A DNA stretch of 64,000 nt from assembly GCF_900258505.1 (NCBI RefSeq), contig NZ_LT984895.1, positions 2,126,479-2,190,478 of the forward strand, given 5' to 3'. Source of the stretch: Brachybacterium timonense (GTDB lineage Bacteria; Actinomycetota; Actinomycetes; Actinomycetales; Dermabacteraceae). Below, one piece after another: positions 9,683 through 17,927 of this stretch (the first letter of the stretch is position 1; each line of letters opens with the position of its first letter). The position numbers and the translations under genes were made by a program. Under the pieces are notes generated by a model. It ran no database searches. It saw only the letters and a list, made by a program, of their open reading frames with translations, and was not told the origin of the DNA.

Positions 9683-11590
9683 GTGAGCACCAGCACCAGC
9701 GCAGATACGAAGAAGTCGACCACCGACCGCATCATCTGGGTCGATTGCGAGATGACCGGGCTCGACAAGCAGCGTGATGCTCTGATCGAGATCGCCGTTC
9801 TCGTCACCGACGCGAACCTCAACATCCTGGGCGACGGCGTCGATGTCGTGATCCGCCCACCCGCTGAAGCGCTCGAGCAGATGGATGACTTCGTCCGCAC
9901 CATGCACACGACCTCCGGACTTCTTCAGGAGCTCGATGGGGGCATGACGCTGGAGGAGGCCCAGGAGAAGTGCCTGGCCTATGTCCGCGAGCACTGCCCC
10001 GAGCCGGGCAAGGCGCCGCTGGCCGGCAACAGCGTCGGCACCGACCGCGCCTTTCTTGACCGGGACGTGCCCGACTTCGCCGACTGGCTCTCGTACCGCA
10101 CGATCGACGTCTCCAGTCTGAAGGAGCTCGCCAAACGCTGGTTCCCCCGGGTCTACTACAACACTCCCGCCAAGCACGGTGGCCACCGTGCGCTCGCTGA
10201 CATCCGCGAGTCCATCCAAGAGCTGAAGTACTACCGCTCGGTGCTGTTCTGCGCCGAGCCGGGACCGACCACCGCCCAGGCCCAGGAAGCGTCGAAGGCC
10301 TTCGAACTGCGAGACGAGGAGAACGCTGTGCCCCCCGCCCCGAGCACCCCGAGCACCTGGCTCGACACCCGTGTCCATACCACGTGGCTGGAGGGCGAGG
10401 GCGATGAACTGCTCGGCTTCGGCGCGGCCTCCGCTCGCGACGACGCCGGTTTCGCCTGGCTCGATGACACCGGTGAACGTGATCTGTCGCGCCCCGCGGA
10501 GCTGTGGATCACCTGCCGCATGACCCATTGCTTCGCCCTGGGCCACATGATGGGTCGGCCGGATCTGGGCCGCTTCGTCGATCATGGAGTCGCTGCGCTG
10601 ACCGGTGCGTTCAAGGACACCGAGTACGGCGGCTGGTTCGCCGCGGTCGCCGACGGCGAACCGGTCGACGATACGAAGCAGGCCTACGCTCATGCCTTCG
10701 TGGTCCTCGCGGCCGCCTCCGCGACCGCCGCGGGCCGTCCCGGCGCACAGGAGCTACTCGACGAAGCTCTCCAGGTGCTCGATGAGAAGTTCTTCGATGA
10801 AACCACCGGCATGAGCGTGGACACCTATGACCGCACCTTCTCGGACTGCGAGGAGTATCGCGGCATCAACGCGAACATGCACACCGTTGAGGCGCTGCTC
10901 GCAGCGGCCGACGTCACGGGTGAGCGCATGTGGCTCGACCGAGCCGTCGGTATCGCTACCCGTGCGATCGACGAGTTCGCCCGCAACAACGACTGGGCAC
11001 TGCCGGAGCATTTCGATGTGCAGTGGAACCCGCTGCTGGACTACAACCGCGACCAGCCGAACCATCCGTTCCGCCCCTACGGGGCCACCATCGGCCACTG
11101 GATCGAGTGGGCTCGCCTGGTGCTGCATGCTCGCGCCGCGCTCATTCAGCTCGACGGTGAGGCACCAGAGTGGATGCTCGAGGCCGCGACTGCACTGATG
11201 GAGAAGTCCGCGCAGTCCTTCGGGGCCGATGGGGAGCCGGGCTGGGTGTACACCGTCGACTGGGACGGCTCCCCGATGGCCCGTGAGCGGATGCACTGGG
11301 TGGCTGCAGAGGCCGTGGGCGCTGCGGCGGTCATGTACCGGGTGACCGGCGACCGCGTCTGGGCCGAGCGCTACCAGCAGTGGTGGGAGTACATCGCCGC
11401 CTACCTGCTGGATGCCGAGGACGGCTCCTGGTTCCACGAGCTCGGTGCCACCAATCAGCCGCAGGGCGTGACCTGGCCGGGCAAGCCGGACATTTACCAC
11501 GCGTTCCAGGCCACGATCATCCCGCGCCTCCCGGTCACGCCGACCATGGCGGCCGCGCTGCGCGACGGGCTGCTCGACGACGAGTTCTGA
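9683..11590 (+). CDS. orn: Oligoribonuclease fused to an AGE-family sugar isomerase/epimerase
   Basis: One uninterrupted 635-codon frame encodes two proteins that are normally separate. Residues 14-205 are oligoribonuclease, the DEDDh 3'-5' exonuclease that clears 2-5-nt RNA: Asp21 and Glu23 in VDCEMTGLD, Asp121 in GTDRAFLDRD, and His168/Asp173 in HRALAD. Residues 225-635 are an N-acylglucosamine 2-epimerase-like alpha/alpha barrel, closest in motifs to mannose/sulfoquinovose isomerases, with conserved His400 (NMHTVE), His472 (GHWIEWARL), His538 (MHWVAAE) and His606 (KPDIYHAFQ). Codon 216 is a GTG preceded by GAGGAG at good spacing, right where a normal Orn would end, so the isomerase could also be made alone. 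GTG 9683 is probably leaderless. The domain calls are strong; the fusion needs confirming at protein level. Confidence 0.9.
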   Translation: MSTSTSADTKKSTTDRIIWVDCEMTGLDKQRDALIEIAVLVTDANLNILGDGVDVVIRPPAEALEQMDDFVRTMHTTSGLLQELDGGMTLEEAQEKCLAYVREHCPEPGKAPLAGNSVGTDRAFLDRDVPDFADWLSYRTIDVSSLKELAKRWFPRVYYNTPAKHGGHRALADIRESIQELKYYRSVLFCAEPGPTTAQAQEASKAFELRDEENAVPPAPSTPSTWLDTRVHTTWLEGEGDELLGFGAASARDDAGFAWLDDTGERDLSRPAELWITCRMTHCFALGHMMGRPDLGRFVDHGVAALTGAFKDTEYGGWFAAVADGEPVDDTKQAYAHAFVVLAAASATAAGRPGAQELLDEALQVLDEKFFDETTGMSVDTYDRTFSDCEEYRGINANMHTVEALLAAADVTGERMWLDRAVGIATRAIDEFARNNDWALPEHFDVQWNPLLDYNRDQPNHPFRPYGATIGHWIEWARLVLHARAALIQLDGEAPEWMLEAATALMEKSAQSFGADGEPGWVYTVDWDGSPMARERMHWVAAEAVGAAAVMYRVTGDRVWAERYQQWWEYIAAYLLDAEDGSWFHELGATNQPQGVTWPGKPDIYHAFQATIIPRLPVTPTMAAALRDGLLDDEF

Positions 11591-11611
11591 GGACTCCGGA
11601 GGCGCCTCGCG

Positions 11612-11968
11612 TCAGGCCTCGGACGGCTCGTGCTGCTCAAGCGCGGCATCGAGTCGCGCAATCTTCGCGTCGATCTCACCGGTGCGTCCGGGCCTGATGT
11701 CGGCCTTCAGCACGAGTGAGGTGCGCGAACCGTACCGGCCTGCCTCCTCGGTGGCGCGGCGCACTACGTCCATCACCTCATCCCACTCCCCCTCGATTTC
11801 GGTGAACATGGAAGAGGTGCGATGCTGCAAACCGCTGGCGCGGACCACACGGATCGCAGCCGCCACGGCGTCGTGCACGCTGGCACTGTCGCTGCCGGGA
11901 CCAAGCTCGCGCACGATCGTCGGGTCGGACGGCTCACCGGTGGGTTGAACAGAGAAAGCGATGATCAT
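11612..11968 (-). CDS. Thiamine-binding protein (MTH1187/UPF0045 family)
   Basis: A 118-residue ferredoxin-like-fold protein of the MTH1187/YkoF-type family, members of which bind thiamine. It begins MIIAFSVQPTGEP, then has IRVVRASGLQHRTSSMFTEIEG with the family-typical 'G....T.S..T.IEG' pattern, and WDEVMDVVRRATE. No signal peptide or membrane segment is seen. ATG 11968 was chosen over GTG 11995 because the protein fold begins there and AAAGGAG and GGAGG lie upstream. It is convergent with the Orn fusion with a 21-base gap. The 164 bases upstream to tRNA-His hold no other supported gene. Confidence 0.82.
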   Translation of the reverse strand: MIIAFSVQPTGEPSDPTIVRELGPGSDSASVHDAVAAAIRVVRASGLQHRTSSMFTEIEGEWDEVMDVVRRATEEAGRYGSRTSLVLKADIRPGRTGEIDAKIARLDAALEQHEPSEA

Positions 11969-12132
11969 GCCTCCACTTTGCTCCTTTGTGGACACGCGGC
12001 GCCACTATCGGTGTCCAGATGGACCGCCCGGCCGACAATGCGGGCAGACTCACATCGGAATCGCACCTCTGAGGCGGCATCAGCACTCGACCCTGCGGTA
12101 TTGTGGGTGTTCGTTCGCTTCACGCGACACAT

Positions 12133-12209
12133 GGTGGTCGTAGCTCAGCTGGTAGAGCTCCTGGTTGTGGTCCAGGCGGTCGCGGGTTCAAATCCCGTCG
12201 ATCACCCCA
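12133..12209 (+). tRNA. tRNA-His (anticodon GTG)
   Basis: A 77-nt gene with the extra G-1 opposite C73, acceptor GTGGTCG/CGATCAC, anticodon GTG, and an encoded CCA at 12207-12209, the only one of the five tRNAs here with an encoded CCA. Confidence 0.95.
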
Positions 12210-12211
12210 AT

Positions 12212-12240
12212 AAACGCCCTGGTCACAGGGCGTTTTTCTC
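12212..12240 (+). terminator. Rho-independent terminator of tRNA-His
   Basis: A perfect 9-bp stem AAACGCCCT/AGGGCGTTT with a 6-nt loop runs into TTTTTCTC, two bases after the tRNA CCA. Its sequence also overlaps the last codons of the minus-strand threonine dehydratase remnant. Confidence 0.93.
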
Positions 12241-13037
12241 TTTCAAGCGGTGGAGTGCAGCAAGCCGGGCGAGTTTGGTGTTGCCGCCGGAGAGGATCAC
12301 CCCGACCCGTTGCCCCGCCGCGTCGGCAGCGCCGGTCAGCACAGCCGCGGCAGCGAGCGCCCCGGTGGGTTCCACCAGCGTCTTCATCCGCTCCAGCAGG
12401 AAACGGCAAGCGTGCAGCAGCTCATCATCTGTCACGGTCACGATCTGCTCGAGCTCGCGGCGCAGCACCGGGAACGTGTGTTGCCCGAGCGCCGTGGTCT
12501 GTGCACCGTCGGCCACTGTGTGCGGCGCGTCGATCTGCACGATGCGCCCCGCGGCAAGCGACTGTTGAGCGTCATCGCCAGCCGCGGGCTCCACGCCGAT
12601 GACCCGGATGCTTGGCCGTAGTGCGCGAGCTGCTCTCGGGACTCGGTGTAGCGGTCGAAGTCGATCACGCGCGCGCCGTACCCCGCGGTGGCTTCCCGTT
12701 TGAGCCTCGGCGCATCCTTCGGCATCAGCACGGTGGCCTGCACCCCGAGCTCCCGGGCGGCAAGCGCGACCGCCTGGGCATGGTTCCCGGAGGAGTACAC
12801 CACCACTGCCCGCTCCCGCTCCTGCACAGGGCGGGACGCGATGGCATTGAATGCGCCGCGCACTTTGAACGCCCCGGTGCGCTGCAGGTTCTCCGCTTTG
12901 CAAAACACACGGGCGCCGGTTGCATTATCGAGCGTGCGCGAGGTCAGGACCGGTGTGCGGTGCACTCGTCCGGCCACTCGCTTCACTGCGGCGCGCACAT
13001 CGTCGATCGTGACGGGCAGGGGCTCGTGGGTGTTCAT
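12223..13037 (-). pseudogene. ilvA: Threonine/serine dehydratase with internal deletion and frameshift
   Basis: The remnant of a PLP-dependent threonine ammonia-lyase without ACT domain (catabolic TdcB/serine racemase-like). The N-terminal part (13037 to about 12612, 142 residues) is intact, including the PLP lysine in GAFKVRGAFNAI and SSGNHAQAVA. The C-terminal part (about 12605 to 12223, 129 residues from SIRVIGVEPAAGDD to GGNTKLARLA) is in another frame. Between YTESREQLAHYG and SIRVIGVE about 50 residues are missing compared with the roughly 320-residue family, including the glycine-rich loop that holds the PLP phosphate. The junction is therefore a deletion plus frame change, and the protein cannot work. 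The family is confident; the exact reaction is less so. Confidence 0.85.
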
Positions 13038-13082
13038 GTCCTCATCCTGTCAGTCAGTGCGTTCACCGGGCACAATGGCCCG

Positions 13083-13739
13083 ATGAGGATCCTCGCGATG
13101 ACGCTGCGGCTGCTGGTGGCGATCGCTGTGGCGGCTGCGATCAGCACCGACACCACGGTGTCGATCGACCGTGGCGAGCTGGCCCGCCACGTCTCCTTCT
13201 TCACCAATCAGTCGAACGCCGCGTTCGTTCTGGTCACAGTGCTGGTAGCGGCCTTCGGTGCGCGCCGCCCGGCGTGGCTGGAGACCGCCCGCGGCGCCGT
13301 CACGTTCTACCTGGCGATGACAGGTCTGGTGTATGCATTTGTGGTGGCGCCCGTCGATGAGCTGCTGCGGTGGGACATCGGCTGGACCGGGATCGTGCTG
13401 CACCGTGTGGCTCCCGTTGCTGCAGTGGCTGACTGGGTGCTGACGCCGCGCCAACACCGCGCCGGCCCGCGCCGCATCCTGATCTGGTTGGCCTACCCGG
13501 TCGTGTACGTGGCGTTCACGTGGATCCGCGGCGGTCTCACGGGTTGGTACCCCTATGCGTTCCTGGACCCGTCGCTGGGCGGCTGGGCCGCGATGCTGCC
13601 GATCCTCGGTGTAGTGCTGCTCGCGTTCCTTCTGGTCGCGACCGTGCTGCATTTCTGCGCTGGTCGGCTCGCCGTCGGGCCAGTGCTCAGCGATCAGGAG
13701 TCACTGGCAATTGCGTCGAGCGGGCCAGGATCGCGGTGA
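13083..13739 (+). CDS. Pr6Pr family integral membrane protein
   Basis: A 218-residue polytopic membrane protein of the Pr6Pr (FAR-17a/AIG1-like) family. The family motif HVSFFTNQSNA is at about residues 36-46, with an N-terminal TM (about 5-22), TMs near 47-60, 70-90, 100-120, 130-145 and 175-195, and LLRWDIGWTGIVLHRVAP between them. The function in bacteria is not established; eukaryotic relatives hydrolyse fatty-acid esters. ATG 13083 lies 45 bp from the start of the dehydratase remnant on the other strand, and CACAAT 7 nt upstream may give a leaderless mRNA. Its last 53 bases overlap the 3' end of the convergent permease gene. Confidence 0.8.
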   Translation: MRILAMTLRLLVAIAVAAAISTDTTVSIDRGELARHVSFFTNQSNAAFVLVTVLVAAFGARRPAWLETARGAVTFYLAMTGLVYAFVVAPVDELLRWDIGWTGIVLHRVAPVAAVADWVLTPRQHRAGPRRILIWLAYPVVYVAFTWIRGGLTGWYPYAFLDPSLGGWAAMLPILGVVLLAFLLVATVLHFCAGRLAVGPVLSDQESLAIASSGPGSR

Positions 13740-14436
13740 CTATCAGCGCCGTGAGGGTCTGCGCGAGCACGATGCCGCCAAGCACCACGAGCTGAAAGCG
13801 CCCCGCCTCGATCGGTGAGGCGCCGCCGAACAGCGCGCCCACGAATGCACCGGGCAGCGTCACCAGGCCCGTCGTGCGGGTCGAATCGAGGTTCGGCACC
13901 AGCGCTTCCCGGACCGCATCACGCACGATCTGGTCATGCGCCACTGCACTGCGCGCGCCGAGCGCCCACCATCCTTCGATCTCACCACTGCGAGCCTGCG
14001 CTGCCGCACCGAACCGTCGGCCCGCGAGTGTGGAGGCCGACATCGAGTTGCCGATCAGGATGCCGACGATCGCGATGATCTGTGTGGGCTGTGTCGAAAC
14101 GATGCCGGTGAGAAGCAGAATCGCTGGGACAACCAGGCCGCTCGCAACGACGCCGGTGACCGCTGCCAGCGGCCCGTTCTGCAGCTGCCGCAAGCGGCCG
14201 ACGGCGGTAAGCGACGCTGTGGCGAGCATGAGGGCGATGAACAGCAGGATCATCCACGGCCAGGCGACAACGCCCCGCAGCAGCAGCGCGATTGCGGCCA
14301 GCTGCACCGCAGCACGCATCAGGGCGATCAGCGGCGCCCAGCCAAGCGTGACGCCGCGCCACCGCAGCAGTGCCACCGCCGTGAGCGCAAAAAACAGCAC
14401 CACGGCGCCGGTGCGCATCAGCAGCTCGACATCCAT
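13687..14436 (-). CDS. fetB: FetB-like ABC transporter permease (UPF0014)
   Basis: A 249-residue membrane protein of the UPF0014/FetB family with about seven hydrophobic segments. Diagnostic pieces are LMRAAVQLAAIALLL in the second segment, IIAIVGILIGNSMSASTLA in the middle, and TTGLVTLPGAFVGALFGGASPIEAG after a cytoplasmic loop. FetAB exports iron in E. coli; here no fetA-like ATPase is adjacent, so a partner would have to be encoded elsewhere. ATG 14436 follows GGAGGAAG. It is convergent with and overlaps the Pr6Pr gene by 53 bases. Upstream, 14437-14701 holds no gene I can support. Confidence 0.85.
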   Translation of the reverse strand: MDVELLMRTGAVVLFFALTAVALLRWRGVTLGWAPLIALMRAAVQLAAIALLLRGVVAWPWMILLFIALMLATASLTAVGRLRQLQNGPLAAVTGVVASGLVVPAILLLTGIVSTQPTQIIAIVGILIGNSMSASTLAGRRFGAAAQARSGEIEGWWALGARSAVAHDQIVRDAVREALVPNLDSTRTTGLVTLPGAFVGALFGGASPIEAGRFQLVVLGGIVLAQTLTALIVTAILARSTQLPVTPDR

Positions 14437-14701
14437 CTCGCTTCCTCCGTGTGTCACTGCGCGCCGTCATCGGGACCCAGGCGGGCTGTACAGACGTGAT
14501 CGGACAGCAACACCGTGAGCCTGACGCGCGCCATGAACGCTTCCCGCGGCCGCTGCAGATCGTATTGAGGCCAGTATCCGCCCTGTGTCGACATCGCTGA
14601 GCTCAGCGCATCCGTGGTCATCACCGCGCAGGGCCTGACGGCCCCCAGCGTGAGTGCCACACGGGTGATGGGCAGGAAACGCCCTGCCCGAACATCACGC
14701 G

Positions 14702-15085
14702 GAAGGGATCCCTGGCTTCGACATCATGGTCAACAACGCCGGAATCGCCCAGGTGAACCCGATCGCTGAATCGGCCACCAAGTTCGCGGTGCGAGCGCTG
14801 ACGCAGGCCGCCGCCAAGGAGTACGCCTCGCGCGGCATCACCGTGAATGCCTACTGCCCCGGCATCGTTGGTACCTCCATGTGGCAGGAGATCGACGCCC
14901 GATTCGCTGAGCTGACCGGCGCGGAGAAGGGCGAGACGTTCGACAAGTACGTCGGCGGCATCGCGCTGGATCGCCCGCAGACTCCGGAGGACGTTGCGGA
15001 CCTCGTCTCCTTCCTCGCAAGCCCTGGTTCGGATTACATCACGGGCCAGGCGATCCTGACCGACGGCGGCATGGTCTACCGCTGA
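14702..15085 (+). pseudogene. Remnant of a short-chain dehydrogenase (acetoin/butanediol dehydrogenase type)
   Basis: The frame reads [21 protein letters not shown] and then jumps straight to [13 protein letters not shown], continuing to a normal SDR C-terminus ([38 protein letters not shown]). Intact acetoin/2,3-butanediol dehydrogenases have about 60 residues between these two pieces, including the catalytic Ser. The catalytic Tyr position of YSATK is Glu. The N-terminal Rossmann glycine motif is also gone. The longest ORF would be 119 residues from ATG 14726. It is dead by loss of nucleotide-binding and active-site residues. Confidence 0.85.
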
Positions 15086-15105
15086 CGTTCCCACACTCAC
15101 CCCTA

Positions 15106-15166
15106 CGAACTTGGTGCGTAGTGCACGTCATCCGGCACGTTTGACATGCGCTTCGCACCAAGTTCG
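15106..15166. repeat. 13-bp perfect inverted repeat with 35-nt spacer
   Basis: CGAACTTGGTGCG (15106-15118) and CGCACCAAGTTCG (15154-15166) are perfect complements, with further partial pairing inside. It sits 20 bases after the SDR remnant. It could be a terminator or the ends of a small lost element. A second small hairpin lies at about 15299-15322. The rest of 15086-15632 shows no gene. Confidence 0.7.
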
Positions 15167-15632
15167 CGGAAGGGTAGAGGGAGCGACGGGGAGGTCACCA
15201 CGAGCTCCCTACCCGCTCTGACCGCCTAACCCGGCTCTTCACAGATGGGGGCGTAGCAGCCGGCGGCGGTCTGGGCGCTTCGCTCCGGGGGTAGGCATCG
15301 AGATATTCCGACGACGGAATCTCTGGCGCTCGCCATCCGACAGACCTCGACATGCCCAATGCTGCATTCACCGCGAGCGCCGGGCATGATCGGCTCCCTC
15401 GCCGAGCCGTCGCACGCATCACCGTGCAGCATCGTGCCACGGCATCGTCCCGTCAGCGGCGTCGTCGGCTGATACGTCATCCTTTCGGACCAGAGCCCAG
15501 CGCGATTCCCTGGTCCCTTCGGCCCGACATCGCCCGGATCCCGGCCAGACCATTGCCCCGCCCTCGCACATTTTGGGAAGGTCCGAAGCATCCCGCGGCC
15601 TTCGGGCCGACCGCCGACCCGATGGAGTCACT

Positions 15633-16622
15633 ATGTCCCCGGTCCACCGCTCCCCGTCCTCGCGCCCATCGATCCAGAATCTGACGCTGACCCGTCGCGG
15701 TCTGGGCCGTGCCCTCCTTGGAGCCAGTGCGCTGGCTGTCTCGGGCACTGCCGTCTCGATGACCGCCGAACCGGCCCGCGCCGAGGGCGAGCGGGTCCTC
15801 GCCAGCTGGGGCTCCTCGTCTCTGGCCCCGCACTCGATCCTCGACCACGTCGGGTCCGAGCTCGGCTTCTATCCCGTCGTGCACTACGCCCGACCGGCCC
15901 AGACATCGATCGAGACCCTCGCCATGCGCGGCGGCCATGACCCGCTGCTGGACCTGCCCGACGGAATGATCCCTGGGCACACCGATCCGATCGAGGTCAC
16001 CGCCTCGAACCTCCGGCCGGAGCTGTCCCTGTACGGCTACGAGGGCTGGGTCGATGACGTCTTCTGTCGCCTGGACACCACCGATCACGGCACGTTCATG
16101 TTCCACCGCGTGGATCCCGGTGAAGCGAAGCCCGCCGTCTCCACCGCGTTCCGCTCGGAGCCGCAGGCATTCTCCCGCAACGGATGCCACGTGTACTGGA
16201 TGGGCAAGAACGATCTGACGTTCGACGGCTACAGCGCGGACACCGCAATCGAAAACACCCAGCGTGCCTGGGATGTGGACGGCGCGGGCGCCGACGGTCG
16301 CGTGCTCGTGCTCGGCTACTGGCGCACCTTCCTGGATGACGCCGCCCGCGCCGGGGACATCGCCCGGGTCAACGGTGAGTACGCCACCCGTTTCGGCCCG
16401 GACTTCTACCTGGACGTCCAGCATCTGCTGACCGACCCCGAGTGGGGCCTGTCCAGCCCACCCGTGGCCGACATGGGGCTGCAGCCGGTCACCGCGCCCG
16501 ACGGCGGGCTGCAGCCGCCACGGGAGCTCGTCGGCGAAGACAACATGCACCTCAACGACCTCGGCAACCAGGTTGTCGCCTGGGCGATCACGGAGAAGAT
16601 GCGCGACCGCTGGGGAGCCTGA
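15633..16622 (+). CDS. Tat-exported SGNH/GDSL-like hydrolase
   Basis: A 329-residue exported protein. The N-terminus carries a twin-arginine signal (LTRRGLGRALLGASALAVSG) with a likely cleavage after ARA near residue 50. The mature part starts GERVLASWGSSSLAPHS, which fits block I of SGNH esterases with the nucleophile Ser in place of the usual GDS. The C-terminus has EDNMHLNDLGNQVVAWA, matching block V (Asp and His three residues apart). Such proteins deacylate lipids, polysaccharides or peptidoglycan, but the substrate is not visible. ATG 15633 lies after GATGGAG. A terminator hairpin follows the gene. The SGNH call rests on two motifs only. Confidence 0.68.
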   Translation: MSPVHRSPSSRPSIQNLTLTRRGLGRALLGASALAVSGTAVSMTAEPARAEGERVLASWGSSSLAPHSILDHVGSELGFYPVVHYARPAQTSIETLAMRGGHDPLLDLPDGMIPGHTDPIEVTASNLRPELSLYGYEGWVDDVFCRLDTTDHGTFMFHRVDPGEAKPAVSTAFRSEPQAFSRNGCHVYWMGKNDLTFDGYSADTAIENTQRAWDVDGAGADGRVLVLGYWRTFLDDAARAGDIARVNGEYATRFGPDFYLDVQHLLTDPEWGLSSPPVADMGLQPVTAPDGGLQPPRELVGEDNMHLNDLGNQVVAWAITEKMRDRWGA

Positions 16623-16678
16623 ACACGGCAGTCCCTGAGCGCCCCCGGCCGCCTCGCGACCTGCCCCGCACATGCGAA

Positions 16679-16705
16679 GAGGCCCCGTCCACTGGACGGG
16701 GCCTC
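16679..16705. terminator. Bidirectional terminator between the hydrolase and tRNA-Lys
   Basis: A perfect 12-bp stem GAGGCCCCGTCC/GGACGGGGCCTC with a 3-nt loop is followed by TCTC on plus and TTCG on minus. It serves both converging genes. Confidence 0.8.
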
Positions 16706-16714
16706 TCTCGTGGG

Positions 16715-16788
16715 TGCGCCATCAGGGACTCGAACCCCGGACCCACTGATTAAGAGTCAGTTGCTCTAACCAACTGAGCTAATGGCGC
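16715..16788 (-). tRNA. tRNA-Lys (anticodon CTT)
   Basis: A 74-nt cloverleaf, acceptor GCGCCAT/ATGGCGC, anticodon loop CTCTTAA giving CTT, T-loop TTCGAGT. The discriminator is A; the following bases are CCC, so CCA is not exactly encoded. Confidence 0.94.
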
Positions 16789-16949
16789 GAACAGAGAAGA
16801 ACACTACCCCCGATCGCGGGCCCGACCAAGCACCAGCGGCCTGGTGTGAGAGAGCGAACAGCAGTCACCTGTCGGTAGACTCAAGTTCTTCCCGACGCCC
16901 TGCCAGCTCGATCCGGCACGGGCCACGCATCGACCTCAGGAGGAGCATC

Positions 16950-17846
16950 GTGCGGATCGCGGTGACCGGAGCCACCGGTGTGCTCGGCCAGGAAGCGGTG
17001 CAGGCTCTCGTGGCCGATGGCCACGACGTCACCGGTATCACCCGCCGCGACCGGGGCGTTCCGATCGTTGAGGGACGCGGCGCCACCGCCGTGGTAGCTG
17101 ACGTCTTCAGTGCCGACGACATGACCCGCACCTTCCGCGGACACGACGTCGTGATCAACACGCTCGCGCATGTGCCGGTGGGCATGTCCGCGCTGCGGCC
17201 GGGCGCCTGGCGCGAAGATGACAAGCTCCACGCGGAGGCCTCGGTCGCCATCGCAAAAGGTGCGGCCGCCGCAGGGGTAAACAAGCTGATCCAGGAGTCC
17301 ACCGTCTTCCTGTACCCCGGCAACGGCTCGGAGTGGATCAGTGAGGATCTGCCGCTCGCAGTACGCAACCAGGCGTTCCGCCCCCGTGTGCAGGAGATGC
17401 GGGCAGCGGTGGATTTCGCGACCGGCGGTCGTTCTGCAGTGGTGCTGCGGCTCGGACAGTTGTTCGGTCGCGACCCAGCGACCACGCATGCCCTGCGGGC
17501 CACTCGCGCTGGCGACCCGATTCTGCTGGGCAAGCCCGAGGGGTACATCACTCTGCTGCACCATAAGGACGCGGGCCGTGCCTTCGTGGCGGCGCTGCGC
17601 GCGGGCAGCGGCTTCTATAACGTCGGCGGCGAACCGATCACGCGCGGCCGCTGGGCGAAGGATCTGGGCACAGAGGCCGGGGCGAAGAAGCCGGCCGTGT
17701 TCTATCCGGAGATCACGCAGGCTCTGGTGGGGACCAGGCTGGAACTGCAGCGCCGTTCGCTCAGGGTCTCCTCGGTGCGGTTCATGTCCGAGACGGGATG
17801 GTGGCCGCGCATCGGGCCGTCCACGCCCGGCTGGTCCCGTATGTGA
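16950..17846 (+). CDS. NAD(P)-dependent epimerase/dehydratase (extended SDR)
   Basis: A 298-residue extended SDR. The NAD(P) motif GATGVLGQE is at residues 7-15, and the second strand ends DVVADVFSADD-like with NTLAHVPVGMS after it. ESTVFLYPGNGS holds a possible Ser/Tyr active-site pair, although the canonical YxxxK is not clear. The substrate loop includes LLHHKDAGRAFVAALRAG, and the C-terminus ends with a Trp-rich TGWWPRIGPSTPGWS. GTG 16950 with AGGAGGAG at ideal spacing was chosen over an in-frame ATG inside the tRNA. It is probably a single-gene unit. The substrate is unknown. Confidence 0.8.
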   Translation: MRIAVTGATGVLGQEAVQALVADGHDVTGITRRDRGVPIVEGRGATAVVADVFSADDMTRTFRGHDVVINTLAHVPVGMSALRPGAWREDDKLHAEASVAIAKGAAAAGVNKLIQESTVFLYPGNGSEWISEDLPLAVRNQAFRPRVQEMRAAVDFATGGRSAVVLRLGQLFGRDPATTHALRATRAGDPILLGKPEGYITLLHHKDAGRAFVAALRAGSGFYNVGGEPITRGRWAKDLGTEAGAKKPAVFYPEITQALVGTRLELQRRSLRVSSVRFMSETGWWPRIGPSTPGWSRM

Positions 17847-17927
17847 TCCTCCCCCGTCGGCGCAGCACGAAGCGCTGCAGGGGCTGCAGCGTTGGCATAG
17901 CAAACAGGGCGGCCGACGGCCGAGGAG

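Noticed and set aside
9488-10693. 401-codon minus-strand ORF over the orn fusion
   Set aside because: Antisense shadow; the sense frame has two complete enzymes.
14454-14660. 68-codon minus-strand ORF upstream of fetB
   Set aside because: No recognisable fold, no good ribosome-binding site, and it lies in a decayed region.
15477-16673. 398-codon minus-strand ORF over the SGNH-like gene
   Set aside because: The plus strand has a Tat signal, catalytic motifs and terminator; the minus frame has none.
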